Origin: Flavobacteriales bacterium
GTDB lineage: Bacteria; Bacteroidota; Bacteroidia; Flavobacteriales_E; Vicingaceae
Assembly: GCA_020853105.1 (NCBI GenBank)
Contig: JADYZM010000019.1
Coordinates: 1 to 64,000 of the forward strand
Direction of reading: 5' to 3'
Length of the DNA stretch: 64,000 nt
The notes under the pieces are model-generated. The model ran no database searches, was not told the origin of the DNA, and saw only the letters and a program-made list of their open reading frames with translations. The first letter of the stretch is position 1. The number at the start of each line of letters is the position of its first letter. The position numbers were made by a program, and so were the translations under genes. Positions 18,031 to 27,982 of this stretch are shown here, one piece after another.

Positions 18031-18044
18031 TTTAAACGATTTAG
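18031..18044. promoter_or_regulatory. Second, weaker operator-like site upstream of the lectin promoter
   Basis: TTTAAACGATTTAG matches 12 of 14 positions of the site at 14227-14240 and has the same CG centre. It lies about 45 bases upstream of the -33 element and 146 bases (centre to centre) from the site at 17885-17898. Two such sites flanking a promoter would suit repression by looping. Confidence 0.45.
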
Positions 18045-18059
18045 ATAAAAATAAAAAAA

Positions 18060-18422
18060 TTAACCTTCGGGATAAAATGCGTCAATTATATGATTAAGTG
18101 AAAAATTAGTTTTATTTAATACAACCCCAATAACATCAAACCGACATTCTAAATCTATTTCGTACTTTTCAATGTAATAATTTGCTCCCTCAATCAAATG
18201 ATTTTGTTTGTTTGGTGTAACAGCTTCAACAGGATTACCGAAGAAATCAGTATTTCGGGTTTTAACTTCTACAAAAATCAATTGATTGTTGTGTTTGGCA
18301 ATAATATCTATTTCGTATTTTTTTTCACTCCAATTGATTTCAAGAATTGAATACTCTTTCTTTTTAAGATAATCAACAGCTAAAAGTTCTCCTTCTTTTC
18401 CAAGTCTATTGTGTTCTGCCAT
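18060..18422 (-). CDS. YraN family protein (UPF0102), endonuclease-like fold
   Basis: 120 residues, the normal family length. It shows the family's start HNRLGKEGELLAVDYLKK and the nuclease-like core YEIDIIAKHNNQLIFVEVKTR (about residues 36-57), with the D-x-n-E-V-K arrangement of restriction-endonuclease-like folds. The function of YraN is not established; a role in DNA or RNA processing is suspected. Its ATG directly abuts the stop of the LD-carboxypeptidase gene, so both are on one transcript. The lectin promoter lies just downstream. Confidence 0.88.
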   Translation of the reverse strand: MAEHNRLGKEGELLAVDYLKKKEYSILEINWSEKKYEIDIIAKHNNQLIFVEVKTRNTDFFGNPVEAVTPNKQNHLIEGANYYIEKYEIDLECRFDVIGVVLNKTNFSLNHIIDAFYPEG

Positions 18423-19334
18423 TTAGTCAATAAAAATTAGTTCTGTTGAATCGTGGGTAACACTAAATTTTACTTGGCTTCCTATTATTAATGCCCTATT
18501 ATCATTTAAGTGCCCTGCCGGAAAATCAAAAGCAATTGGAAAATCATATTCTTTTAATGCATCTGCTATAATTTCATAGGCATTTTTACCAAAAGAAACA
18601 GAATTATCTTTCATATCTGTCATTCCTCCTACAATCAATCCAGAAAGGTTTTCAAGCAATTTTGAACGTTTCAAATTCATCATCATTCTATCTATGTGAT
18701 ACAGATATTCATCTAAATCTTCAATAAAAAGAATTTTCCCATCTGTTATCAATTGAGAATTTGAACCGGAAAGACTATAAATAATGGATAAATTTCCTCC
18801 CACCAATTCACCAGAAGTTACACCTACTCTATTTAATTTATGTGAATTAATTTTATATTTTAATTGAGTACCGAACAAAACAAACTTTATACTTTCCAAC
18901 GATTGACTTGTATTGCTTGAGAAGTTTACAGGCATAGATGCATGGAGTGTTTGTATATTCAAATTTCTATTGATATGACAATGCAGTACAGTAACGTCAC
19001 TATATCCAATAATCCATTTTGAATTTTTTGTAAACTCACTAAAGTCTATAGAATCTATTATTTGAACAGTTCCATAACCACCTCTAACACATAGAATGGC
19101 ACGAATTTCAGGGTTATCCAGAAAATTTTGAAAATCATTAATTCTTTTCTCAACAGTCCCTGCAAATTGATTATCAGATTCAGAGATAGTATTTCCCAAT
19201 ACAGGAACCAAACCCCAATTTTTGATTAGTTTTAAAGCAAAATCCAGCTCATCAAGCGTAATTTTTCGAGCTGTTGATAAAAGTCCGATTTTATCACCCA
19301 CAACAAGAGATTGCGGTTTTTCCTTTCTCTTCAT
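18423..19334 (-). CDS. LD-carboxypeptidase, peptidase family S66
   Basis: 303 residues of S66 fold. The nucleophile is S112 in GYSDVT; the other triad residues are probably E205 (FIEDLDEY) and H275 (PAGHLNDN). The CVRGGYGT loop (about residues 82-89) is conserved. The enzyme removes the terminal D-alanine from the tetrapeptide of peptidoglycan fragments (LdcA-like), allowing recycling of the tripeptide; some relatives degrade microcin. There is no signal peptide, consistent with cytoplasmic recycling. The gene is upstream of yraN and divergent from metG, 81 bases away. Confidence 0.88.
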   Translation of the reverse strand: MKRKEKPQSLVVGDKIGLLSTARKITLDELDFALKLIKNWGLVPVLGNTISESDNQFAGTVEKRINDFQNFLDNPEIRAILCVRGGYGTVQIIDSIDFSEFTKNSKWIIGYSDVTVLHCHINRNLNIQTLHASMPVNFSSNTSQSLESIKFVLFGTQLKYKINSHKLNRVGVTSGELVGGNLSIIYSLSGSNSQLITDGKILFIEDLDEYLYHIDRMMMNLKRSKLLENLSGLIVGGMTDMKDNSVSFGKNAYEIIADALKEYDFPIAFDFPAGHLNDNRALIIGSQVKFSVTHDSTELIFID

Positions 19335-19357
19335 GATAATATTTTCAATACTAAATG

Positions 19358-19365
19358 TACTTTTG
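19358..19365 (+). promoter_or_regulatory. Candidate -7 box of metG
   Basis: TACTTTTG matches TAnnTTTG and lies 50 bases before the metG ATG in the divergent intergenic space. A -33 TTTG at the right distance was not found. Confidence 0.3.
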
Positions 19366-19415
19366 CACGAAGATAAAAAATCTTGTTCAAAAACTATATC
19401 AACAGTTTTGGTTTT

Positions 19416-21458
19416 ATGAAAGAAAAAAAAAGATACACAATAACTGCTGCTTTGCCCTATGCCAATGGACCATTACATTTGGGGCATCTGGCTGGAGCAT
19501 ATTTACCGGCAGATATCTTTGTGAGGTATTTAAAAAGCGAAGGAAACGACGTTGCTTTTATTTGCGGTTCAGATGAACATGGAGCTGCAATCACTCTTAG
19601 AGCTAAAAAAGAAGGTTGTACTCCACAAGAGATTGTAGATAAAAATCACACTATCATTAAGAATTCATTCACAGATTTTGGAATTCATTTCGACATTTAC
19701 CACCGCACATCTTCTGAAATTCATCATAAAACTGCTTCTGACTTTTTTAAAACACTTTACAATAAAGGCTCTTTTACCAAAGAAACTACCGAGCAATTTT
19801 TTGATGAAGAACACCAACAATTTTTAGCCGATAGATATGTTACTGGAACTTGTCCGAAATGCAATTCTGCAGGGGCTTATGGTGACCAATGTGAAAAATG
19901 TGGTTCTAGCTTAAACCCCACTGAATTAATTAATCCATTATCGACTTTAAGTGGAAAAACCCCTGTGCTAAAAGAAACCTCTCATTGGTATTTACCTATG
20001 AACAAACATGAGGATTGGTTGAAACAATGGATAGATAAAGGAATACTAGACAATCAACAACAACACAACCCAACCGAATGGAGAAAACAAGTTATTGGTC
20101 AATGCAAAAGTTGGATTGACAATGGTCTGCAACCTCGTTCTATTACAAGAGACCTCGATTGGGGTGTAAAAGTTCCTGTTGAAGGAGGCGAAGGGAAAGT
20201 TCTCTATGTTTGGTTTGATGCCCCGATTGGGTATATTTCTGCTACAAAACAATGGGCTTCAGACAACGGAAAAAACTGGGAAGACTTTTGGAAAGACAAT
20301 AAAACCCAATTGATTCATTTTATTGGAAAAGACAATATTGTTTTTCACGGTATTATTTTTCCTATTTTATTGAAAGAACACGGAGAATTTATTTTGCCAA
20401 CCAATGTTCCGGCAAATGAATTTTTGAACTTAGAAGGAGATAAATTTTCTACCTCACGCAATTGGGCTGTTTGGGTGCATGAATATTTAGAAGAATTACC
20501 GAACAGGCAAGATGAGTTGAGATATGTGCTGAATGCAATAGCACCTGAAACTAAAGACAGTGAATTTACTTGGAAAGATTATCAAGCAAGAGTTAACAAT
20601 GAATTAGTCGCTATTTTAGGGAACTTTGTTAATCGGTCGTTAGTTTTGACTCACAAATATTTTGAAGGAAAAGTTCCGAAAATAGGAAACACAACCGATT
20701 ATGATAATGAAGTGTTGCGGTCTATTCCAACCATCCAAAATAAAGTTGGAGAACTTATTATGCAATTCAGATTTAGAGACGCTCAAACTGAAGCCATGAC
20801 TTTGGCTCGGCTTGGAAATAAATATTTAGCAGATACTGAACCGTGGAAAATTTTTAAAACCGATGAAGAAAGAGTAAAAACTATATTAAGTGTATCACTT
20901 CAAATTTGTTTTTCTCTCAGCAACATAATACTCCCCTTTTTGCCAGCCACATCAAAAAAAATTAAAACTATGATGGGTTGCGATAAAGAAATAAACCTAA
21001 ATGAAGGACATCAGCTCAATCAACCCATTCTATTGTTTGAAAAAGTTGAAGATGATGTAGTTGAAAAACAAATAGACAAATTAAGAAATTCAAATAAGAA
21101 TCAGTCAAACCCAAAAGCGAAAGCCATGAAAAACGAAATAATTTTTGACGACTTCACAAAATTAGATATTCGAATTGCAACAATTTTAGCAGCAGAAAAA
21201 CATCCTGATGCAGATAAATTACTTAAACTCACAGTTGACACGGGTATCGACGTAAGAACAATAGTTTCTGGAATAGCCGAACATTACAAACCAGAGGATA
21301 TAATAGGCAAACAAGTATCTGTTCTCATCAATTTGGCTCCACGAAAAATCAGAGGAATAGAATCAAAAGGCATGATATTAATGGCTGAAGGAAACCAAGG
21401 CAATTTAGCATTTGTATCCCCGGAAATAAAGATAGATAACGGCGGCGAGGTTCGTTAA
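19416..21458 (+). CDS. metG: Methionine--tRNA ligase
   Basis: 680 residues from ATG at 19416; an upstream TTG (19383) would add 11 residues before the conserved start. The HIGH motif is HLGH (21-24) after [13 protein letters not shown] zinc knuckle has Cys at about 146, 149, 159 and 162. The second signature is KFSTSR (343-348) in place of KMSKS, a variant I recall from Bacteroidota MetG. A C-terminal EMAP/Trbp111-like tRNA-binding domain spans about 575-680 ([15 protein letters not shown]). It charges initiator and elongator tRNA-Met. It is followed by rluB after 25 bases. Confidence 0.97.
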   Translation: MKEKKRYTITAALPYANGPLHLGHLAGAYLPADIFVRYLKSEGNDVAFICGSDEHGAAITLRAKKEGCTPQEIVDKNHTIIKNSFTDFGIHFDIYHRTSSEIHHKTASDFFKTLYNKGSFTKETTEQFFDEEHQQFLADRYVTGTCPKCNSAGAYGDQCEKCGSSLNPTELINPLSTLSGKTPVLKETSHWYLPMNKHEDWLKQWIDKGILDNQQQHNPTEWRKQVIGQCKSWIDNGLQPRSITRDLDWGVKVPVEGGEGKVLYVWFDAPIGYISATKQWASDNGKNWEDFWKDNKTQLIHFIGKDNIVFHGIIFPILLKEHGEFILPTNVPANEFLNLEGDKFSTSRNWAVWVHEYLEELPNRQDELRYVLNAIAPETKDSEFTWKDYQARVNNELVAILGNFVNRSLVLTHKYFEGKVPKIGNTTDYDNEVLRSIPTIQNKVGELIMQFRFRDAQTEAMTLARLGNKYLADTEPWKIFKTDEERVKTILSVSLQICFSLSNIILPFLPATSKKIKTMMGCDKEINLNEGHQLNQPILLFEKVEDDVVEKQIDKLRNSNKNQSNPKAKAMKNEIIFDDFTKLDIRIATILAAEKHPDADKLLKLTVDTGIDVRTIVSGIAEHYKPEDIIGKQVSVLINLAPRKIRGIESKGMILMAEGNQGNLAFVSPEIKIDNGGEVR

Positions 21459-21483
21459 TTCATTAAAACAAAGCAAAAAAGAA

Positions 21484-22464
21484 ATGGAAAACAAACCCAA
21501 AAAAAATAATTTAAGAACTCCAAAAAAAGAAACTGGAAATACTAAGAAAAATTATCAGTCCAATACTGGTTTTTCAAAAAATAAATTCTCAAAAGATACT
21601 AAAAACAACAAATTCGAGCATTCATCAAACCCCACAGAAGATACATCACAAAAATCAAAACCCAAACATAAATTACCGTTTGAAAGAAAGCCTCTTTTTA
21701 AAAAACCTTTTCAAAAAACAACTCCAAAACCTGTTAAAAGAGAAGATGACGGCACCATGCGTTTAAACAGATACATTGCCAATGCCGGAGTATGCTCCAG
21801 ACGCGAAGCAGATACCTTAATTCTTTCGGGTGCTGTTTCAGTAAATGGTAAAATAATCACTGAACTTGGGGTTCGGGTGCTAGAAACCGACAAAGTAACC
21901 GTAGGAAAAGAATCCATTAAACACGAACAGAAAGTTTATGTTCTAATGAATAAACCCAAAAACTTTATCACTTCGGTTAGCGACCCAAAAGGCAGAAAAA
22001 CAGTTATGCAATTGGTTGGAAAACTTAAACAAAGGGTTTACCCCGTGGGAAGACTAGATAGAGCTACTACGGGTGTTTTAATGTTCACAAACGACGGTGA
22101 TTTAGCAAAAAAACTTACACATCCAAGATATAAAATAAAAAAAATATATCAAGTTACTACCGATAAAAATGTACCTCAACTTCATATCAAACAAATTTCT
22201 GAAGGCATTGAGCTCGAAGACGGCTGGATAAAAGCCGATGAAGTAAGTTATGTAGGAAAAGGTGAAGACAGAAGAGAAATCGGCATTGAAATTCATTCCG
22301 GTAAAAACAGAATTGTTCGCAGGATATTTGAACATTTAGGCTATGATGTGATTAAACTTGACAGAGTTTATTTTGCAGGTTTAACCAAAAAAGATTTAGC
22401 TCGCGGGCAATGGAGATACCTCACTGAAGAAGAAGTTAACTTTTTAAAAATGTTACCCGGATAA
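21484..22464 (+). CDS. rluB: 23S rRNA pseudouridine synthase (RluB/RsuA family)
   Basis: 326 residues. The first 85 are a low-complexity Lys/Asn/Pro tail, common in Bacteroidota members and presumably RNA-binding. An S4 domain follows (RLNRYIANAGVCSRREAD, about 93-110), then the catalytic domain with the Asp nucleophile in GRLDRATTG (D192) and the KKIYQVTTD block. It isomerises uridine to pseudouridine in rRNA; RluB (23S U2605) is more likely than RsuA or RluE from overall form, but this is not certain. It sits 25 bases after metG. Confidence 0.9.
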   Translation: MENKPKKNNLRTPKKETGNTKKNYQSNTGFSKNKFSKDTKNNKFEHSSNPTEDTSQKSKPKHKLPFERKPLFKKPFQKTTPKPVKREDDGTMRLNRYIANAGVCSRREADTLILSGAVSVNGKIITELGVRVLETDKVTVGKESIKHEQKVYVLMNKPKNFITSVSDPKGRKTVMQLVGKLKQRVYPVGRLDRATTGVLMFTNDGDLAKKLTHPRYKIKKIYQVTTDKNVPQLHIKQISEGIELEDGWIKADEVSYVGKGEDRREIGIEIHSGKNRIVRRIFEHLGYDVIKLDRVYFAGLTKKDLARGQWRYLTEEEVNFLKMLPG

Positions 22465-22543
22465 TTCTTTCTTTAACTTCTAAATAACTATTGTCTGTTA
22501 ATTAAAACTTTATTTTCGAGCTGATATCCGAAGAAACGAATAT

Positions 22544-22551
22544 TACATTTG
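22544..22551 (+). promoter_or_regulatory. Candidate -7 box of the AsmA-like gene
   Basis: TACATTTG matches TAnnTTTG, 32 bases before the ATG at 22584, in the 119-base gap after rluB. The upstream element is not clear. Confidence 0.35.
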
Positions 22552-22583
22552 AAATAGATGTAAAAAGTTTACGTTACTAGTAA

Positions 22584-25226
22584 ATGGCAACCTATAAAAA
22601 GGTATTAATTATATTCTCAATCTTGGTACTTTCGATACTTGGACTAGGATTGTATATCGCTTCTGTGTATGAAGAAGAAGTAAAAACCTATATACTCTCA
22701 GAACTCAATAAAAATTTAGCAACCAAAGTAGATATCGAAGATCTCTCATTTTCAGTTTTCAGAAAATTCCCTTACGCTTCTCTTGAATTAAAAAATGTTA
22801 GAGCAGATGAAGTAAATGATAAAGAAAAAAAGGAAGATTTATTTAAAATAAAATCTATCTTTTTGCAATTCAACATCATGGATATAATTAAAAAAAACTA
22901 TGTGCTTGAAAAAATTACAGTTGAAGATGGATATGTGGATTTGAAAATAGACAACCAAGGTAACGATAATTTTCATTTTTGGAAATCAGACACCACTCAA
23001 ACAGAAAGCCCGTTTAACGTAAAGTTGTCTCAATTGATTTTTGAAAACATCTCAGTAAGTTTAACAAACGAGTTTAAAAAAATTGATTTACTGGTTTTGG
23101 TTGATAAAATCAGTTTATCGGGAAATATCTCTGAGAAAGAGTTTGTGATGACTACTCAAGCAAAACTGAATCTTCAACAGCTCAATAAAAACAACCAAAA
23201 TTGGTTGAAAAACAAAAAAATTAAACTTTCTACTTCGTTGACTATCAATCAAGAAAACAAAATCTATTCTATTCAAAACGGAAAGATTACAATTGCTGAT
23301 TTAGGTTTAAACCTCACCGGGAAAATAACAGAAAAACCCAATTCACTTTATGTAGATTTAATTTCAACAGGGGATAATTTATCAATCGAATCTATTTTTT
23401 CATTACTCCCACCTCAACAACAATCTAAACTAAAAACATATAAAGCCAATGGAAAAATAACTTTTAGTTCTTTAGTGAAAGGAAATTATTCCTTTACACA
23501 AAGCCCTGACTTTTCAGCTAGTTTTAAAATTTCCAGAGGTCAAATTACAGAAAGCTCTTCAGAGATAACGCTTAATGAGTTGAGTCTTGAAGGGAAATAT
23601 CAAAACAGTAAGAAAAAACAGTCTAAATTAGAATTAACAAATGTTTCTGCTCAATTTGGTGCCGGTCATATTTCTGGAACATTCATAATTACTGATTTTA
23701 AAAATCCATTTATCGAATTAAAATCAGCAGCCGATTTAGATATTTCCTTAGCAAAAAATTTCTTTAAAATAGATACTCTTGAATTAGCATCGGGTCAACT
23801 GAAAGCAGACATTCAATACTCAGGATACATCAAAGATTTACAAAATGTTAGCACTCGCGACTTACAGAATTTATCAGCGTCAGGGCATATTTCATTTAAC
23901 AATGCTCAGCTCAAACTTATAAATTATCCATATCAACTCAACGAACTGAATGGAAACTTTCAATTCAACAATAATGAAATCATTATCGATGAGTTAAAAA
24001 CAAGCTTAAACAACAGTATATTTTCAGTCAGCGGTAGTTTTAAGAATTTGTTGGCATATTTATTTTCAGAAAACCAAAAGTTATTGGTTAATGCAAAATT
24101 GCACTCTCAAAAAATTATTCTGGACGAATTGCTTATCAACAATAAGGATACAACTAAATACGAACTGGTATTGCCTGAAAATATTTCTTTTCAACTCAAC
24201 ACAAAAATTGATACATTCCGATTTAGAAAATTTGAGGCTAAAGATTTTTCATCGGATATAATATTGCATAATAAAATTTTTACGGCAAATCAGATACTTT
24301 TTAAATCCATGAAAGGAAAAGTTAATGGTGATTTAGTTGTTAATGCAACACAACCCGAAATTGTGATTACCAGTAATTGTAATGTTGAAAGCATTAATAT
24401 TCATGAGCTCTTCTATCAACTCGAAAATTTCGGACAAAATTATTTCATTGCTGAGAATATCAAAGGAAACCTAACTTCTACCATACAATTTGCTTCTGCT
24501 TGGGATAAAAATTTAAATATGAATAAAAATAAATTAATTGTTTCCTCAGACTTTACTGTTTTCAAAGGTGAACTTATCAAATACCAACCCGCACAAGCTT
24601 TAAGTAAATTTATAGCAATGGAAGAACTCGAACACATTCGCTTCTCAGAACTAAAAACAACTTTAGAAATAAAAAATCAAACCATTTTTATTCCCAAAAC
24701 AGAAATTAAATCATCAGCATTGGATTTAACAATTTCAGGAACTCACACTTTTAACAACGAAATAGATTATCGTTTTAAACTCCTGATGAACGACATCTTA
24801 TGGAAAAAAGCAAAATCAAAAAAGAAAGAAAATGCAGAGTTTGGTTATGTTGAAGATGATGGACTGGGCAAAGCTGTTTTATATCTAAAAATGACAGGCA
24901 CTGTGAGTAACCCAAAAATCAGCTACGATACGAAAAGTTTGAAAGAAAAATGGAGTGCTGATTTTAAAGAGGAAAAAAGAACAATAAAACAATTGCTAAA
25001 AGAAGAGTTTGGAATGTTTAAAAACGATACAACGCTCAACAACTCTAAAAAGCAGAAAAAAGATGGATTTCTAATTGAATGGGAAGAAGACACCAGAAAA
25101 GCTCCAGAAACAAACGAGGGTAATACTAATAAATCCGATAATACCCAAAAAAAAGGTATCGGGAAGATAATTGACAAAATAGCAAAACCTAACGAAAGTG
25201 AATACGAAGAAAATGATGATTTTTAA
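22584..25226 (+). CDS. AsmA-like envelope protein
   Basis: 880 residues. One N-terminal membrane anchor (residues 6-27, VLIIFSILVLSILGLGLYIA) precedes an AsmA N-terminal-like start in which the membrane-proximal KVDIEDLSFSVFRKFPYASL is typical. The remainder is a long series of beta-strand repeats, ending in an AsmA-like C-terminal region (about 640-790) and a Lys/Glu-rich tail (about 800-880). AsmA/TamB-type proteins bridge the periplasm and move phospholipid between membranes. The periplasmic bulk and the anchor are visible; the lipid-transport role is inferred from the family. It appears to be transcribed alone. Confidence 0.82.
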   Translation: MATYKKVLIIFSILVLSILGLGLYIASVYEEEVKTYILSELNKNLATKVDIEDLSFSVFRKFPYASLELKNVRADEVNDKEKKEDLFKIKSIFLQFNIMDIIKKNYVLEKITVEDGYVDLKIDNQGNDNFHFWKSDTTQTESPFNVKLSQLIFENISVSLTNEFKKIDLLVLVDKISLSGNISEKEFVMTTQAKLNLQQLNKNNQNWLKNKKIKLSTSLTINQENKIYSIQNGKITIADLGLNLTGKITEKPNSLYVDLISTGDNLSIESIFSLLPPQQQSKLKTYKANGKITFSSLVKGNYSFTQSPDFSASFKISRGQITESSSEITLNELSLEGKYQNSKKKQSKLELTNVSAQFGAGHISGTFIITDFKNPFIELKSAADLDISLAKNFFKIDTLELASGQLKADIQYSGYIKDLQNVSTRDLQNLSASGHISFNNAQLKLINYPYQLNELNGNFQFNNNEIIIDELKTSLNNSIFSVSGSFKNLLAYLFSENQKLLVNAKLHSQKIILDELLINNKDTTKYELVLPENISFQLNTKIDTFRFRKFEAKDFSSDIILHNKIFTANQILFKSMKGKVNGDLVVNATQPEIVITSNCNVESINIHELFYQLENFGQNYFIAENIKGNLTSTIQFASAWDKNLNMNKNKLIVSSDFTVFKGELIKYQPAQALSKFIAMEELEHIRFSELKTTLEIKNQTIFIPKTEIKSSALDLTISGTHTFNNEIDYRFKLLMNDILWKKAKSKKKENAEFGYVEDDGLGKAVLYLKMTGTVSNPKISYDTKSLKEKWSADFKEEKRTIKQLLKEEFGMFKNDTTLNNSKKQKKDGFLIEWEEDTRKAPETNEGNTNKSDNTQKKGIGKIIDKIAKPNESEYEENDDF

Positions 25227-25311
25227 AAGAATATAAACATTCTCAAAAAATTTCATTAACTTAGAATTCCAAAAACATAACTATTTTTATCAAACTTAAT
25301 CTTTACACAAT

Positions 25312-25677
25312 ATGAAAAGAATTATTTTATCTTTTACAGTTCTGATAATCACTACTTTTGCTCATGCAAACAATGATGTTGAATTAACATTATGTTCTAA
25401 ATCCAGTTCTATTACTATAGAAGAATTAAAAACGTGTAAAGAAGTAGTATTAACCAACGATAAGTTTACTATTTTTAGCTATAAAATAGGATATGAAAAC
25501 AAAAAAGCTAAATATTATATAGAATTCAATTGTGTTTCAAAAGAGATTAATGCTGAATTTTTAGAAGATTTAATTCGTGTTGCCCCTGATAAAATATACA
25601 TAGAACAAATAATCGTTGTAGATGCTGATGGAAATAAATTAAATTTGGGATATAAAATATTTAAACTAGTAAAATAG
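25312..25677 (+). CDS. Small secreted protein of unknown function
   Basis: 121 residues with a clear signal peptide (1-19, ending TFAHA). The mature part has no motif that I recognise; it alternates short beta-strand segments (EVVLTNDKFTIFSYKIGYEN, AKYYIEFNC) with charged turns and has three Cys. A small periplasmic or exported protein is likely. It is in the gap between the AsmA-like gene and rarA, on the same strand, about 85 bases from each. Confidence 0.6.
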   Translation: MKRIILSFTVLIITTFAHANNDVELTLCSKSSSITIEELKTCKEVVLTNDKFTIFSYKIGYENKKAKYYIEFNCVSKEINAEFLEDLIRVAPDKIYIEQIIVVDADGNKLNLGYKIFKLVK

Positions 25678-25763
25678 AAATAGATAATTTAATAAGTTAT
25701 CAAGATAAAGTAACCAAACAAGTAAGAGTATATTTTTTTAACTTTACTTGATATATATCAAAC

Positions 25764-27047
25764 ATTATCAACTCACAAATTCCATTAGCAGAACGATTAC
25801 GCCCTACTCATTTTGATGATTATGTTGGTCAGGAACATCTTATCGGCAAAGAATCTACACTTAGAAATGTAATAGAAAAAGGAGTGATTCCTTCCATGAT
25901 TTTATGGGGACCTCCCGGGGTCGGAAAAACCACCCTTGCCTATCTTATCGCCAATCACTCAAAACGACCCTTTTACACACTTAGTGCAATAAACTCTGGA
26001 GTTAAAGATATTCGTGAAATTATTGACAAAGCCAATAACAGCAATTTGTTTAGCAATAAAAACCCAATTTTGTTTATTGATGAAATTCATCGTTTCAGCA
26101 AATCTCAACAAGATTCTCTACTGGGTGCAGTTGAAAAAGGAATTGTAACATTGATTGGAGCTACGACAGAAAATCCCTCTTTTGAAATTATCTCTGCATT
26201 GCTCTCACGCTGTCAAGTGTATATTTTAAAAGAGCAAACCAAAGATGATTTAACCAAACTCTTACATATTGCTCTAATAAAAGATGAGTTTTTAAATAAA
26301 AAGAAAATCCATATTCTAGAATACGAAGCCTTGTTACAACTTTCAGGCGGAGATGCCAGAAAATTACTAAACACATTAGAAATTGTTGTTTCTAATTATG
26401 AAACCGACCCAATAGACATTACCAATGAAAAAGTAATTGATATTGTGCAACAAAATATTGTTCGATATGACAAATCAGGGGAACAACACTACGACATCGT
26501 TTCAGCATTTATTAAATCCATTCGAGGCAGCGACCCAAATGCCGCAGTCTATTGGTTAGCTCGAATGTTGGAAGGAGGTGAAGATATCAGTTTTATTGCA
26601 CGCCGAATGTTGATTCTATCTTCAGAAGATATCGGAAACGCAAACCCAACAGCTTTGGTAATTGCGAACAACTGTTTTCAGTCGGTTGGTGTTATTGGTA
26701 TGCCTGAGGCACGAATAATTTTATCACAAACAGCAATTTATTTAGCAACATCACCCAAAAGTAATTCTTCCTATATAGCCATTAACCATGCGTTGGATTT
26801 GGTTCGAAAAACAGGTAATCTTTCTGTTCCGCTTCATTTGAGGAATGCTCCAACCAAATTGATGAAAGAGATTGGCTATGGAGAAAATTATGCATACTCG
26901 CACAACTACGATAAAAATTTTTCTTTTCAAGAGTATCTGCCTGAGGAAATAAGCAACTCCATTCTATATTCTCCAGGAAACAACAGCAAAGAAGAAAGTA
27001 TCAGAAAACTCCTGAAAGAACTCTGGAAAGGCAAATACGACTATTGA
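25764..27047 (+). CDS. rarA: Replication-associated recombination protein A (MgsA/RarA ATPase)
   Basis: AAA+ ATPase with Walker A GPPGVGKTT, Walker B LFIDEIHRF and the MgsA C-terminal region (GSDPNAAVYWLARMLEGGED). It acts at stalled replication forks. The conserved N-terminus (NSQIPLAERLRP, then YVGQEHLIGKES) is encoded from about 25767, yet the frame has no ATG, GTG or TTG between the stop TGA at 25749 and GTG at 25884. The GTG start would delete about 40 conserved residues. I place the start at ATT (25764); ATC at 25767 and ATA at 25755 are alternatives. Total length is then about 427 residues, normal for the family. It is convergent with folD. Confidence 0.9.
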   Translation: MINSQIPLAERLRPTHFDDYVGQEHLIGKESTLRNVIEKGVIPSMILWGPPGVGKTTLAYLIANHSKRPFYTLSAINSGVKDIREIIDKANNSNLFSNKNPILFIDEIHRFSKSQQDSLLGAVEKGIVTLIGATTENPSFEIISALLSRCQVYILKEQTKDDLTKLLHIALIKDEFLNKKKIHILEYEALLQLSGGDARKLLNTLEIVVSNYETDPIDITNEKVIDIVQQNIVRYDKSGEQHYDIVSAFIKSIRGSDPNAAVYWLARMLEGGEDISFIARRMLILSSEDIGNANPTALVIANNCFQSVGVIGMPEARIILSQTAIYLATSPKSNSSYIAINHALDLVRKTGNLSVPLHLRNAPTKLMKEIGYGENYAYSHNYDKNFSFQEYLPEEISNSILYSPGNNSKEESIRKLLKELWKGKYDY

Positions 27048-27071
27048 GTTTTATGGAGATATTTAATACTT

Positions 27072-27941
27072 CTAGGAATTAACAGCCAAAAGTGTATTTT
27101 TAAGAAGGCAGGCAATGGTCATTGGACCAACACCCCCAGGAACGGGAGAAATGTAAGAACATTTGGGAGCTACTTCATCAAATTTTACATCGCCAAGAAG
27201 TCTAAAGCCTGATTTTTTTGATTTATCTTCAATGCGATGAATACCAACATCAATGACAACAGCACCTTCTTTAACCATATCTGCTGTAACAAATTCGGGC
27301 TTCCCGATTGCAACAATCAAAATATCGGCTTGCTTTGTTATTTCTGATAGGTTTTGAGTTTTGCTGTGTGTGATAGTTACTGTGCAATTTCCGGGTGTAG
27401 CATTTCTGGACATCAACAGACTCATTGGTGTACCAACAATGTTACTTCTTCCAATTACAACACAATGTTTTCCCGAAGTAGGGATTGAATAATATCTCAA
27501 CATTTCAACAATACCTGCAGGCGTTGCGGGAAGAAAACCAGGCAAATTCAATACTAACTTTCCTAAACTTTCGGGGTGAAAACCGTCAACATCTTTTGCC
27601 GGAGAAATGGCTTGAGTAATTTTTTGTTCGTCGATGTGTTTTGGAAGAGGGAGTTGTACAATATATCCGTCAATTGAATTATCTTTGTTTAACTTGTCAA
27701 TTTCATTCAATAATTCCAACTCTGAAATTTCACTTGAAAACCGCAAAAGTGTAGAATCGAATCCTACTTTTTCACAAGCTTTTACTTTAGCATTCACATA
27801 GGTTTGACTGGCTCCGTCATTACCTACCAATACAGCGGCTAAATGAGGTATTTTTTTTCCTTTTTGTTTTAATTCAATTACTTTTTGAGCAATATCGTTT
27901 TTCAGTTTATCAGAAACTGCAATTCCGTCTATCAATTCCAT
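27072..27941 (-). CDS. folD: Bifunctional methylenetetrahydrofolate dehydrogenase/cyclohydrolase
   Basis: 289 residues, the normal length. Family blocks are [16 protein letters not shown] with the catalytic Lys (about residues 50-65), [12 protein letters not shown], the [13 protein letters not shown] segment, the NAD(P) loop [16 protein letters not shown] and the C-terminal [16 protein letters not shown]. It interconverts 5,10-methylene-THF and 10-formyl-THF in one-carbon metabolism. The gene lies between rarA (convergent, 24 bases) and ffh (upstream, same strand, 41 bases). Confidence 0.96.
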   Translation of the reverse strand: MELIDGIAVSDKLKNDIAQKVIELKQKGKKIPHLAAVLVGNDGASQTYVNAKVKACEKVGFDSTLLRFSSEISELELLNEIDKLNKDNSIDGYIVQLPLPKHIDEQKITQAISPAKDVDGFHPESLGKLVLNLPGFLPATPAGIVEMLRYYSIPTSGKHCVVIGRSNIVGTPMSLLMSRNATPGNCTVTITHSKTQNLSEITKQADILIVAIGKPEFVTADMVKEGAVVIDVGIHRIEDKSKKSGFRLLGDVKFDEVAPKCSYISPVPGGVGPMTIACLLKNTLLAVNS

Positions 27942-27982
27942 AATTCAAATTTGGTTGCTCAATGTACAACTTTTTAATGAAA

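Noticed and set aside
19383-19416. Upstream TTG start for metG
   Set aside because: It would add 11 residues before the conserved start of the enzyme; ATG at 19416 fits the family.
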